64,000 bases of DNA from Anaerocolumna xylanovorans DSM 12503 (GTDB taxonomy: Bacteria; Bacillota; Clostridia; Lachnospirales; Lachnospiraceae): assembly GCF_900143645.1 (NCBI RefSeq), contig NZ_FRFD01000009.1:207122-271121 (forward strand), in the 5' to 3' direction. Below are positions 16,874 to 25,423 of the stretch, in pieces. The position numbers and the translations under genes are program-made. The notes under the pieces are model-generated. The model searched no databases. It worked only from the letters and a program-made list of their open reading frames with translations, and had not been told where the DNA came from. Each line of letters opens with the position of its first letter. Positions within the stretch are counted from its first letter, which is position 1.

Positions 16874-17662
16874 ATGGAATACAGTATACTAAAGTTAAGC
16901 AAAACAGCAGGTATCAGCACCAGAACCCTGCGGTATTATGACAGCATCGGACTGCTGAAACCATTAAGAATCAGTTCTTCCGGCTACCGCATATATGGAG
17001 AGAAGGAAGTCTCTCTTCTCCAGCAGATACTATTTTATAAGGAATTGGGCTTTGGCCTTGAGGATATCCGGGCCATTGTCCTAAAGCCTGATTTTGACAG
17101 TCTGAAAGCTTTAGAGGAACACCGGGAAAAGCTGTTGGCTGAAAGAGCCAGGCTGGATATATTAATTACTACCGTTGACAAAACAATTGATAATGAAACA
17201 GGGAGGAATACCATGAGTGATAAAGAAAAATTCGAAGGTTTTAAAAAAGACCTTGTAAGAGAAAACGAAGAAAAATACGGAAAAGAAATACGTGAAAAAT
17301 ATGGTGATAAAGTCGTAGAAGAATCCAATAAAAAGATGCTCAACTTATCAAAGGAAGAATATGAACACTGGGAGGACCTTAGAAACCAAATCAACGAAAC
17401 CTTAAAAGAAGCCTTCCTTACCAGGGATCCGGGAAGTGAAACAGCCCAGGAGGCAGCACGTCTTCACATGGAATGGCTGACTATCAGCTGGGGCAATGCT
17501 GTCCCATACACCCCGGAGGCACATGCAGGCCTGGGTAATATGTACGTGGCAGATGAACGCTTTAAGGCTTATTATGATAAGGAGCAGGAAGGACTGGCAG
17601 AATTCTTAAGAGATGCCATCCACATCTATACACAAAACCTAAGCGGAAAAACTGATAAATAA
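16874..17662 (+). CDS. MerR family regulator with TipAS drug-binding domain
   Basis: 262 residues. The N-terminal winged helix (LSKTAGISTRTLRYYDSIGL, about 7-26) and coiled-coil (about 80-110) are MerR-type. Residues 115-262 match the TipAS antibiotic-recognition domain: the NEEKYGKEIREKYGDKVVEES stretch is broken here by family-typical changes, and HMEWLTISWG and AYYDKEQEGLAEFL follow. TipAS proteins bind thiopeptides or other hydrophobic drugs and activate transcription by untwisting a 19-base-spacer promoter; just such a promoter precedes this gene, so it is likely self-activating. RBS: GGGAGG before the ATG. Divergent neighbour is a MATE exporter. Confidence 0.92.
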   Translation: MEYSILKLSKTAGISTRTLRYYDSIGLLKPLRISSSGYRIYGEKEVSLLQQILFYKELGFGLEDIRAIVLKPDFDSLKALEEHREKLLAERARLDILITTVDKTIDNETGRNTMSDKEKFEGFKKDLVRENEEKYGKEIREKYGDKVVEESNKKMLNLSKEEYEHWEDLRNQINETLKEAFLTRDPGSETAQEAARLHMEWLTISWGNAVPYTPEAHAGLGNMYVADERFKAYYDKEQEGLAEFLRDAIHIYTQNLSGKTDK

Positions 17663-17664
17663 GA

Positions 17665-17729
17665 AAGGGAAGGCTTTCCTGTAAGTTTCCGGATTTTTAC
17701 GGAAACAGGGTACAGGAAAGCCTTCCCTT
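17665..17729. terminator. Long two-tier terminator between convergent genes
   Basis: Perfect 19-base arms aagggaaggctttcctgta (17665-17683) and tacaggaaagccttccctt (17711-17729), with an inner hairpin gtttccg/cggaaac. It can serve both the MerR gene (plus) and the leucine-rich repeat gene (minus); the T-rich flank is better on the minus side. Confidence 0.88.
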
Positions 17730-17759
17730 ATTATAAATTATATCCTGCGTTTCCAGATA

Positions 17760-20234
17760 CTAATTGCTAAATACGCTTTTCAGATATTCTGTATCACCCA
17801 GTTTAAAATACAGCTTATTCCCTGCATAATTATAGAGTGCCGTACCATCTGTACTGAAGTTTTTGCTGTCTTCTACTTTTATGGACTGCAGATATTTGTT
17901 GTTGACTACAGCATTAATAAAAGCATAATTTATTTCATTTACGGTGGACGGAATTGTTAAAATCGTATCCGTGCGGTCTTTTGAATAGTAATACATTGTT
18001 GTATAATTCTCATTGTATAATATACCGTCCTTCATGTGATAATTCGGATTCTCTTCACTAACCTCTACACTCTTAAGACTGGAAAAGTCTACGATACCAT
18101 ATCCTAAGGAATTATAAAACAGTTCCTTCACATTTTTTCCGACGGCAAGTGTTTCCAGATAGGGATGTGAAAAGCTTCCATAAGTATATTGGTAGTAATC
18201 ACTGCCCTTTTTAAAAACCCATTCTTTACATTGAAAGCCTGACACGGTAATAACCGTATCCGGAATAGAAAAGGCCTTGTCTGTCTTTTGGCTGGGATAT
18301 GCTAACAGCTGTGTCATATCTTTGTTATATAATACTCCATCCACAGTTTTAAAAGCCGTACTTTCCGCACCGACCTTTATCTCCTTTAAGGCTTTGCTGT
18401 ATGCCAGCTGGAACCCATCGCTTACCGTTAACCCTGCTGACAAAGTTATACTTTCCAGATAAGGATTTTCAGAAATAACTGCTGCAATGGATTTTACGGT
18501 ATCCGGCATAACATATTCTTTCTCTTGTCTATTTACCGGATAGTATAGCAGCTGTGTAACATCCTTATTATACAAAACACCGTCAATACTGGTGTATGCA
18601 CTGTTATCCGGCGCCACCTCAATGGAGGCCCCGCTTTTCAGCCATCTAAGATAGCCTGAATAAATATCCGTAACCTTTGGCGGTATATAAATTTTGGTCA
18701 GATTCGGTTTTGTAAAGATATTGCCGTCAATCTTCTTTACCGTTTCAGGAATAATAAGCTCCTTTGTATCGTTTGGTACCTCATATAATACTGTTTTATC
18801 CTTGTTAAACACCATTCCGTTTTCCATGGTATGGTACTTGCTGTCTTTTGCCACCGTTATCTTCTTCAAGGTGGGAATATAGACCCAGTCATAGAACTTG
18901 GCATTTTGAGGGATAACCAGTTCTGTAACGCCGGAATTCTTTAAATAATAGGAAACAGAAAGGTTCTTTAAGGCAGAGGGAAATTCCTGTTTGCTCTGCT
19001 TTTTTAACAGATATAATACTGTCTTATCCTTGCTGTAAAGAGACCCATTATAAAGGGTGAACTTTTTATTTCCCTTTTCCAGTGAAATCTTACTGTAATT
19101 TATGTCAGCGCCATATTTAATTTCTGTGAGATCTCTTGGAATAACAATCTCTTTGGACTGCTTAAAATAATATGATAAATCCAGACTCTTCAGGGTGCTT
19201 GGAAATTGGAGTACTTCACTTTTGTAGGCGGAGGGAACAGAAATAATTTCTGTTTTCTTTGCATTATAAAGAATTCCTTTATACGAAGCATAATTCTTAT
19301 TTCCGCTTTCCACTGAAATCGTCTTCAGGGATCCTGTCATATCAAAATTCAACGGCTCCATCTTTGTAACGGATTTTGGTATCGTTATGGCAGTTAGCTT
19401 TGTACAGGTACCGAAAGCATTTTTCTCTATCGTCTTCAGGCCTTGGGGAAGGGTTACTTTTTTTACTTTACTATTGTAAAAGGCATTTTCTCCAATTGTA
19501 CGTGTCCCGGAGGGTACACTGTAAACAGTTCCCTTTCCATTGGGATACCAAAGCAGAGTATCTCCTTTTTTGTTAAAGATCACACCGCTTTTTACACTAT
19601 AGGCAGTATTTTTTTTACTGACTTTAAATTCTTTGATATTCTTTAATGTTCTTATATTCTTAAGCTGGTTGCTTCCAAGCTTTGCTCCCAGTGTAAGAGT
19701 AGTAAGATTGTCTGCGCCTCTGAAAGCATCTGCATTGATACTTGTGACCGTATCAGGAATTACATAGGAAGTATTCGTCGATGCGGCGGGATATTGTATC
19801 AGGACTGTTTTATTCTTATTAAACAGGCAGCCCTTATCAGAGGTATAGTTCGCATTATTCTTGGCAACCTCAATAGATTTTAGTTTTGATAATCCCATAT
19901 CGGCACTGCTGATAAACGTCATTTGGGATACCGTCTCTGATATCTGTACCTTTTCCACATTGGGAAAAGTATGTCCGGTTAAAAATACCCAGTTAAAAGA
20001 AGTTACTCCTTTTGCAATGATGACCTCCTTTACGTTTGGATAGCTTGACCAGCTTTCCAGAAAGTCGGCACCAATTACATTTTCCGTAAATACAAAAACT
20101 TCTTCTCCCTGGTAGGTCTTTAGATTATCCTTTGTCAAATAGTATTCGGATGCTGCCCGCACGGTCTTAGGTGCCAGTGAGAACAGAGTAAGTGCGATTA
20201 TAAAATAAAGAACAAATTTTACTGATTTTCTCAT
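17760..20234 (-). CDS. Secreted BspA-like leucine-rich repeat (LRR_5) protein
   Basis: 824 residues with a signal peptide (MRKSVKFVLYFIIALTLFSL, cleavage near VRA-A at 27-28). The rest is built from repeating LRR_5/BspA-type units such as SIPDTVITVSGF and VIPDTVTSINADAF. They alternate with a second recurring block of the form Y-x-x-x-x-G-x-L-(Y/F)-N-K-x-x-T-x-L-x-x-Y-P, seen at least eight times (for example GVLYNKDVTQLLYYP). No LPXTG sorting motif or terminal membrane anchor is present, so it is probably secreted or held non-covalently at the surface. Such proteins often bind host or plant polymers, but no ligand can be named. Strong RBS TAGGAGGAGAT before the ATG. Confidence 0.88.
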   Translation of the reverse strand: MRKSVKFVLYFIIALTLFSLAPKTVRAASEYYLTKDNLKTYQGEEVFVFTENVIGADFLESWSSYPNVKEVIIAKGVTSFNWVFLTGHTFPNVEKVQISETVSQMTFISSADMGLSKLKSIEVAKNNANYTSDKGCLFNKNKTVLIQYPAASTNTSYVIPDTVTSINADAFRGADNLTTLTLGAKLGSNQLKNIRTLKNIKEFKVSKKNTAYSVKSGVIFNKKGDTLLWYPNGKGTVYSVPSGTRTIGENAFYNSKVKKVTLPQGLKTIEKNAFGTCTKLTAITIPKSVTKMEPLNFDMTGSLKTISVESGNKNYASYKGILYNAKKTEIISVPSAYKSEVLQFPSTLKSLDLSYYFKQSKEIVIPRDLTEIKYGADINYSKISLEKGNKKFTLYNGSLYSKDKTVLYLLKKQSKQEFPSALKNLSVSYYLKNSGVTELVIPQNAKFYDWVYIPTLKKITVAKDSKYHTMENGMVFNKDKTVLYEVPNDTKELIIPETVKKIDGNIFTKPNLTKIYIPPKVTDIYSGYLRWLKSGASIEVAPDNSAYTSIDGVLYNKDVTQLLYYPVNRQEKEYVMPDTVKSIAAVISENPYLESITLSAGLTVSDGFQLAYSKALKEIKVGAESTAFKTVDGVLYNKDMTQLLAYPSQKTDKAFSIPDTVITVSGFQCKEWVFKKGSDYYQYTYGSFSHPYLETLAVGKNVKELFYNSLGYGIVDFSSLKSVEVSEENPNYHMKDGILYNENYTTMYYYSKDRTDTILTIPSTVNEINYAFINAVVNNKYLQSIKVEDSKNFSTDGTALYNYAGNKLYFKLGDTEYLKSVFSN

Positions 20235-20337
20235 ATCTCCTCCTATATCATGAGCTTTGAATAGAAATAATACGTTGCTTTTATGTTATTTACAAACCAT
20301 GTCAAAGCCATGGCAAAAAAGTTATGAAAAAATGAAT

Positions 20338-20385
20338 AAAAAAATCCCCCTGAAAATACCCTGACAAGGATATTTCCCAGGGGGA
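20338..20385 (-). terminator. Terminator of the ABC exporter operon
   Basis: tccccctg (20345-20352) pairs with cagggggaa (20379-20385), extended by imperfect pairing around ataccc/gatattt. On the minus strand TTTTTTT follows. It ends the MarR-ABC operon about 110 bases past the last stop. Confidence 0.88.
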
Positions 20386-20492
20386 AATTCTACGTCCCTA
20401 TATTTAACTTAATCTATCTTACCGACCCCATTGCATAAACCATCTGCCTGGAGATGATTTACTGCCTCAAATCAGGGTGTGCTAATCTCCAA

Positions 20493-22355
20493 TTAAGCTG
20501 TCTCTTCAAACTGTGAGTTGTAGAGGCTTGCATAGAAGCCGTTCTTCTTTAAGAGCTCTTCGTGGCTGCCCTGTTCTACAATGTCACCATCCTTCATTAC
20601 AAGGATAATGTCCGCATCACGGATTGTTGAGAGTCTGTGGGCAATAACGAAGCTGGTTCTTCCCTTCATCAGGTTATCCATTGCTTTCTGGATTCTCACC
20701 TCTGTTCTGGTATCAACAGAACTGGTTGCTTCATCCAGAATCAGAATCTTAGGATCTGCAAGAATGGCTCTTGCAATCGTTAAGAGCTGTTTCTGTCCCT
20801 GGGATACATTGCTGGCTTCTTCATTCAGCTCCATCTGATAGCCGCCGGGAAGCGTCTGGATAAAGTGATGGGCATGGGCGGCTCTGGCGGCTGCAATTAC
20901 TTCTTCATCCGTAGCATCTTCCTTGCCGTAACGGATATTTTCCATGATACTTCCGTTAAAAAGCCATGTATCCTGCAATACCATACCGAACATCTTACGA
21001 AGCTCACCACGGTTAAAGTCTTTGATATTGTGTCCGTCAATTAAGATATCACCGGAATTAACATCATAGAAACGCATTAACAGCTTCACCATAGTAGTCT
21101 TTCCTGCTCCGGTGGGTCCTACGATAGCAATCTTCTGACCTGGCTCAATCTTTGCCGAAAAGTCATTGATAATGATTTTATCAGGGTCATAGCCAAAATG
21201 TACATGGTTAAATTCTACCCTGCTGACTACAGTTTCGGTATTTACCGGATTGGCGGCAAACTGGTCTTCTTCGGCTTCATTTAAGAATTCAAATACCCTT
21301 TCTGCAGCTGCAGCGGTCTGCTGAAGCTGTGTGGATATCTGCGCTATCTGTGCAATGGGCTGGTTAAAGCTTCTTACATACTGGATAAAGGACTGGATAT
21401 CACCAACCTCGATCGTCTTTTTAATAACCAGATAGCCTCCTAAGATTGACACAGCAACATATCCAAGATTTCCGACGAAAGCCATAATAGGGTGCATCAT
21501 GCCGGATAGGAACTGGGACTTCCAGGCTGAATTATAAAGCGTATTATTTGCCTTTTCAAATTCTTCAATTACCTGCTCTTCCCCGTTAAAGGCCTTCACA
21601 ATATTATGTCCGGAATAAACTTCTTCCACCTGGCCGTTAACGTGGCCTAAATATTCCTGCTGGGATTTAAAGTATTTCTGGGATTTCTTCATTATAAAAG
21701 CAATTAATAAAGAAGAAATCGGAAGAGTAAGGATTGCTACCAGAGTCATTCTGCCGCTTATGGAAATCATCATGACAGTGATACCAATTATCTGGGTGAC
21801 GGCGGTTATAATGGGTGTGATACTCTGATTCAAGCTCTGTCCCAGGACATCAACATCATTGGTTACTCTTGATAATACTTCACCCACAGTCTTTGTTTCA
21901 AAGTATTTCATGGGCATACGGTTTATCTTGCTGGAAATCTCTTTTCTCATTCGATAAGTAACCTTTTGGGTTACGCCTGTCATGATATAGCTCTGCACAA
22001 AGGAGAATATAGAACTGATAACATAGAATCCTAAAAGCAGAAGAAGCGTTTCTCCGATTTTAGTAAAGTCTATTTCTCCTGTACCCTGTACTTTGCCTAA
22101 AAGTCCTTTGAATATATCTGTTGTAACATGACCAAGTATTTTAGGTCCTATGATAAAGAAAATTGTACTTCCTATTGCAAACAGTATGGCAATTATAATA
22201 CTGATTTTATAAGCGGATATATATTTTACAAGCTTTGATATGGATCCTTTAAAATCCTTGGGCTTTTCTACCGGTCCTCCGAAAGGACCTCCGCCCATGG
22301 GGCCTCTGGAATGCTTTGCCGTTTTTGCTGTCTGTACATTCTTTTCATCACTCAT
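20493..22355 (-). CDS. ABC exporter half-transporter (subunit B of a heterodimer)
   Basis: 620 residues from the ATG at 22355, which follows AAAGGAGGAATTGGC and overlaps the previous stop by 8 bases. A Gly/Pro-rich N-terminal tail (GPMGGGPFGGPVEKP) precedes six membrane segments (about 50-340) and an ABC domain (about 370-620): Walker A GPTGAGKTT, signature NVSQGQKQ, Walker B ILILDEATSSVD with an intact catalytic Glu, H-loop IAHRLS. The Ser-Gln-Gly variant of the signature (instead of SGG) is common in one half of such heterodimers. Probably exports drugs, lipids or peptides together with the upstream subunit. Confidence 0.92.
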   Translation of the reverse strand: MSDEKNVQTAKTAKHSRGPMGGGPFGGPVEKPKDFKGSISKLVKYISAYKISIIIAILFAIGSTIFFIIGPKILGHVTTDIFKGLLGKVQGTGEIDFTKIGETLLLLLGFYVISSIFSFVQSYIMTGVTQKVTYRMRKEISSKINRMPMKYFETKTVGEVLSRVTNDVDVLGQSLNQSITPIITAVTQIIGITVMMISISGRMTLVAILTLPISSLLIAFIMKKSQKYFKSQQEYLGHVNGQVEEVYSGHNIVKAFNGEEQVIEEFEKANNTLYNSAWKSQFLSGMMHPIMAFVGNLGYVAVSILGGYLVIKKTIEVGDIQSFIQYVRSFNQPIAQIAQISTQLQQTAAAAERVFEFLNEAEEDQFAANPVNTETVVSRVEFNHVHFGYDPDKIIINDFSAKIEPGQKIAIVGPTGAGKTTMVKLLMRFYDVNSGDILIDGHNIKDFNRGELRKMFGMVLQDTWLFNGSIMENIRYGKEDATDEEVIAAARAAHAHHFIQTLPGGYQMELNEEASNVSQGQKQLLTIARAILADPKILILDEATSSVDTRTEVRIQKAMDNLMKGRTSFVIAHRLSTIRDADIILVMKDGDIVEQGSHEELLKKNGFYASLYNSQFEETA

Positions 22356-24594
22356 ATGCCAATTCCTCCTTTGACAACTGTGATAACGCAATTTGGTTGT
22401 AAACATCGCAGTTCTTTAACAGTTCTTTATGAGTGCCTTTTCCGACGATCTTACCGTCATCCAGTACTATAATCTGATCTGCATGAAGAATGGTTGAAAT
22501 TCTTTGCGCTACAATAATAATTGTCTTATTCTCAATTTCTTCATTTAAAGCTTTACGAAGCAATACGTCCGTCTTGTAATCCAATGCAGAAAAACTGTCA
22601 TCGAATATAAAGATTTCCGGATCTTTAGCAATTGCTCTTGCAATAGAAAGCCTTTGTTTTTGACCGCCGGATACGTTACTGCCGCCCTGGGATATGGGAG
22701 TCTGATATTTTTCTGTCTTCTCCTCAATAAAATCAACCGCCTGTGCAATGCGGGCAGCCTTTTTCATCTCTTCTTCACTGGCATCTGTCTTGCCGTATTT
22801 AATATTGGATTCAATGGTACCGGTAAAGAGTACTCCCTTTTGCGGTACAAAGCCGATCTTATCCCTTAGGTCATGCTGATTCAACTCTCTGATATCAACA
22901 CCATCCACGAAAATATTTCCGCCCGTAACATCATAAAATCTCGGAATCAAATGTACCATTGTGGATTTACCGCTTCCGGTACTTCCGATAATGGCTGTTG
23001 TTTTACCCGGTTCTGCAGTAAAGCTGATATCCTCTAATACTTTATCATCTGCATTGGGGTATTTGAAATCAACAGATTTAAATTCCACATAACCCTTTTT
23101 ATCCGGCAGAAGTGCTTGGGGACAGACAGGATCATGTATCGTTACCTTGGAATCCAGCACCTCTAATACACGCCCTGCTGCGACCGATGCTCTTGGCAGC
23201 ATAATAGATATCATGGAGAACATTAAGAATGACATGATAATCTGCATGGTATATTGCAGGAATGCCATCAGGTCACCTACCTGCATTTCTCCGTTATTGA
23301 CACCGTGAGCACCGCTCCAGATAATAAGAACGGATACACCGTTCATAACAAGCATCATTAATGGCATCATAAATGTCATTGCCCGGTTTACAAACAGATT
23401 GGTCTTCGTCAAATCCCTGTTGGCTTCATCAAAGCGTACTTCTTCCGACTGCTCCTTATGAAAGGCACGAATTACGGAAAGTCCGGTAAGTATCTCTCTG
23501 GTTACAAGATTCAAACGGTCTAACAGTTTCTGTAATGACTTGAATTTCGGCATAGCTACAATAAATAAGGTACCTACAATCGTAATAATCAGGATAACCG
23601 CCAGTGCAATAATCCAGGTCATGGATACATTGGTATTTAGAACCTTAACAATACCGCCGATAGCAAGAATCGGCGAATAAAATACGATTCGGATCAAAAA
23701 TACCAACATCGTCTGAATTTGCTGGATATCATTGGTGTTTCTTGTAATAAGAGATGCCGTTGAGAAGTGGTCGAACTCTGAATTAGAAAAGCTTACAACC
23801 TTTCGGAATACCTTGCCTCTTAACTCTTTTCCCAGTTTGGCTGCCATCCTGGAAGCGAAAAAGCCTACCAGTACGGTAGAAATCATGGCGATAAGAGCTA
23901 ATCCAAGCATTTTTAAGCCCGTAAATAAAATATAATGGGTCTGAATCTTATCGGTATCCATTCCCAGTGCCTGGTATTCGTACTTCACGATTGCTGCTGC
24001 CCCCTGGGATTTCAGGGAATCCGGCGTGTCTTCTATTTTCTTCGTAATTGGCTCCAGGAATTTATTTGCTTCTTCTTTTGGTAAGGAAATTATCATCGCT
24101 AATAAAGGGGCTTTTTGTAACTCAGCCGGAACTAATTTGGCAACCTGCTCCTTTAATTTTGCCGTGGCATCACCTTCCATTCCTAAGGAACCTACGATTA
24201 ACATAGGGTCATCGATAATCTGGTCTAGATTATCCGTTTTCTCCTTGTCTAAATCCTTAAGAACATAGATATTTTCCTTTTCCAAAGCCGGATATTTATC
24301 AAGATAATCCTTGTATTCTTCTGCGGATACGGAATCTTTTGTTACTAATGTATAGGAATCCAGTACTTCCTTCTGTCCCTTATCATCCAGGAAATAGAGA
24401 ACCGCTTTCATATAGTTTTCCTCTATTGCCTCTGGAACTGCACTTTTTATTCCTCCTCCCTGTATTCCCACATCCACAATATCGGAAGTATAAGTAGGAA
24501 GGGATAAATCGCAATAAGCCTGAAGTCCTAAAAGAGCTATCACTACAAGCATAATAGCCCAGGAGGATTTTAACAGCTTTAATATTTTTAACAT
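22348..24594 (-). CDS. ABC exporter half-transporter with large extracytoplasmic insertion (subunit A)
   Basis: 748 residues, about 150 more than usual. Membrane segment 1 (about 13-33) is followed by a soluble, Lys/Asp/Glu-rich region (about 45-215) before segment 2 (about 225-245). This places an extra domain outside the cell. The C-terminal ABC domain has Walker A GSTGSGKST, signature NVSGGQKQRLSIARA, and Walker B IFIFDDSFSALD, where Asp replaces the catalytic Glu. That marks the degenerate ATP site typical of heterodimeric exporters such as BmrCD/LmrCD. The next gene encodes its partner; the gene before it encodes the MarR regulator. Confidence 0.92.
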   Translation of the reverse strand: MLKILKLLKSSWAIMLVVIALLGLQAYCDLSLPTYTSDIVDVGIQGGGIKSAVPEAIEENYMKAVLYFLDDKGQKEVLDSYTLVTKDSVSAEEYKDYLDKYPALEKENIYVLKDLDKEKTDNLDQIIDDPMLIVGSLGMEGDATAKLKEQVAKLVPAELQKAPLLAMIISLPKEEANKFLEPITKKIEDTPDSLKSQGAAAIVKYEYQALGMDTDKIQTHYILFTGLKMLGLALIAMISTVLVGFFASRMAAKLGKELRGKVFRKVVSFSNSEFDHFSTASLITRNTNDIQQIQTMLVFLIRIVFYSPILAIGGIVKVLNTNVSMTWIIALAVILIITIVGTLFIVAMPKFKSLQKLLDRLNLVTREILTGLSVIRAFHKEQSEEVRFDEANRDLTKTNLFVNRAMTFMMPLMMLVMNGVSVLIIWSGAHGVNNGEMQVGDLMAFLQYTMQIIMSFLMFSMISIMLPRASVAAGRVLEVLDSKVTIHDPVCPQALLPDKKGYVEFKSVDFKYPNADDKVLEDISFTAEPGKTTAIIGSTGSGKSTMVHLIPRFYDVTGGNIFVDGVDIRELNQHDLRDKIGFVPQKGVLFTGTIESNIKYGKTDASEEEMKKAARIAQAVDFIEEKTEKYQTPISQGGSNVSGGQKQRLSIARAIAKDPEIFIFDDSFSALDYKTDVLLRKALNEEIENKTIIIVAQRISTILHADQIIVLDDGKIVGKGTHKELLKNCDVYNQIALSQLSKEELAYE

Positions 24595-24636
24595 AGCTGC
24601 TCCTTTCTGTTATGTTTTTTCTGTCATCTTTAGGGA

Positions 24637-25152
24637 TTAAAGCGTGCTGCTTTCATCGGATTCCTTTGTTACCTCCTGCATGGCATCATATAGCCTGTTG
24701 AGTGTATGAATCAGATTCCTGGCTTCTTCCTCTCCCATTTTCTGAATTGTCTTTTCCATAAATTCATGGATTCTTTTCGTGGAATCCTGGATAATCTCAT
24801 TCCCGGTTTCCGTAAGTGTAATATAAACTACTCTGCGGTCCCTGGTATCTGTTATTCTTTTGATATAATCCTTTTCTTCTAAACCTTTTAACATTTTGGA
24901 TGTGGCAGATTTGGTAGAATGAGCCCTTTTACAAAGCTCGCTTATACTAACGCCGGGAGCACAGTCTTCCCCTTTGTCCTCTCCGCACTTGCCACCACCG
25001 TGATGGATAGCTCCTAACATCATGAACTCTGCCGGATGAAGCACTCTGTTGGAATGAACCTTTCCCATCAGCTTGCGTACATTGCTAAAAGAAGTGAAAA
25101 GCTCCCGTGTTATGGTTTCTTCCAGTTTCCTGTCGTCCTGTATATCTGCCAT
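24637..25152 (-). CDS. MarR family transcriptional regulator with a Cys/His-rich insertion
   Basis: 171 residues. The winged helix spans about 35-125 (VSISELCKRAHSTKSATSKMLKGLEEKDYIKR, broken here at ELCKR, and the DTRDRRVVYITLTE wing). Flanking helices form the dimer interface. Between helix 2 and the DNA-binding helices is an extra segment, HHGGGKCGEDKGEDCAPG (about 50-67), with two His and two Cys, and a further Cys in ELCKRAH. This could bind metal or sense oxidation. MarR proteins usually repress a downstream exporter; here the ABC pair follows after 42 bases and a dyad operator lies in the promoter. Confidence 0.9.
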   Translation of the reverse strand: MADIQDDRKLEETITRELFTSFSNVRKLMGKVHSNRVLHPAEFMMLGAIHHGGGKCGEDKGEDCAPGVSISELCKRAHSTKSATSKMLKGLEEKDYIKRITDTRDRRVVYITLTETGNEIIQDSTKRIHEFMEKTIQKMGEEEARNLIHTLNRLYDAMQEVTKESDESSTL

Positions 25153-25218
25153 TTCTATTCTTTCCTCCTTAAGAACTTCCTATAATCAAGCTCTTATTGT
25201 TGGTTATAAGCTTGTTTT

Positions 25219-25250
25219 AGTTGAACACTTCAACTATTGAGGTGTTCAAC
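25219..25250. promoter_or_regulatory. MarR operator: large dyad made of two half-overlapping palindromes
   Basis: AGTTGAACACTTCAACT (25219-25235) is a perfect 7-base inverted repeat with a 3-base centre, and attgaggtgttcaac (25236-25250) is a second, weaker copy. Together they form a 31-base dyad (gttgaacacttcaa-cta-ttgaggtgttcaac, 13 of 14 pairs). It covers the expected transcription start of the marR-ABC operon. Confidence 0.85.
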
Positions 25251-25255
25251 CATTA

Positions 25256-25283
25256 ATTATAGTTCTTTTTTTCCCTAAGTCAA
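25256..25283 (-). promoter_or_regulatory. Promoter of the marR-ABC exporter operon
   Basis: On the minus strand TTGACT (25283-25278), a 16-base spacer and TATAAT (25261-25256). The MarR dyad begins 6 bases downstream of the -10. Confidence 0.8.
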
Positions 25284-25360
25284 GATAGCTTTTAAAAAAT
25301 AGCAATTTCCATAATACATTTGCATTATGCGATTTTTTTATCTTCATAATGCACAAAATG

Positions 25361-25408
25361 AAAAAAGATTGCAGGTATCTACTATCATTGTACCATGCAA
25401 TCTCTTTT
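25361..25408 (-). terminator. Terminator of the methionine operon
   Basis: aaaaaagattgca-ggta (from 25361) pairs with tacc-atgcaatctc (to about 25404). On the minus strand the stem is followed by TTTTTT. It lies just past the stop of the O-acetylhomoserine sulfhydrylase gene. Confidence 0.85.
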
Positions 25409-25423
25409 CTATAGTTTCTCTGT

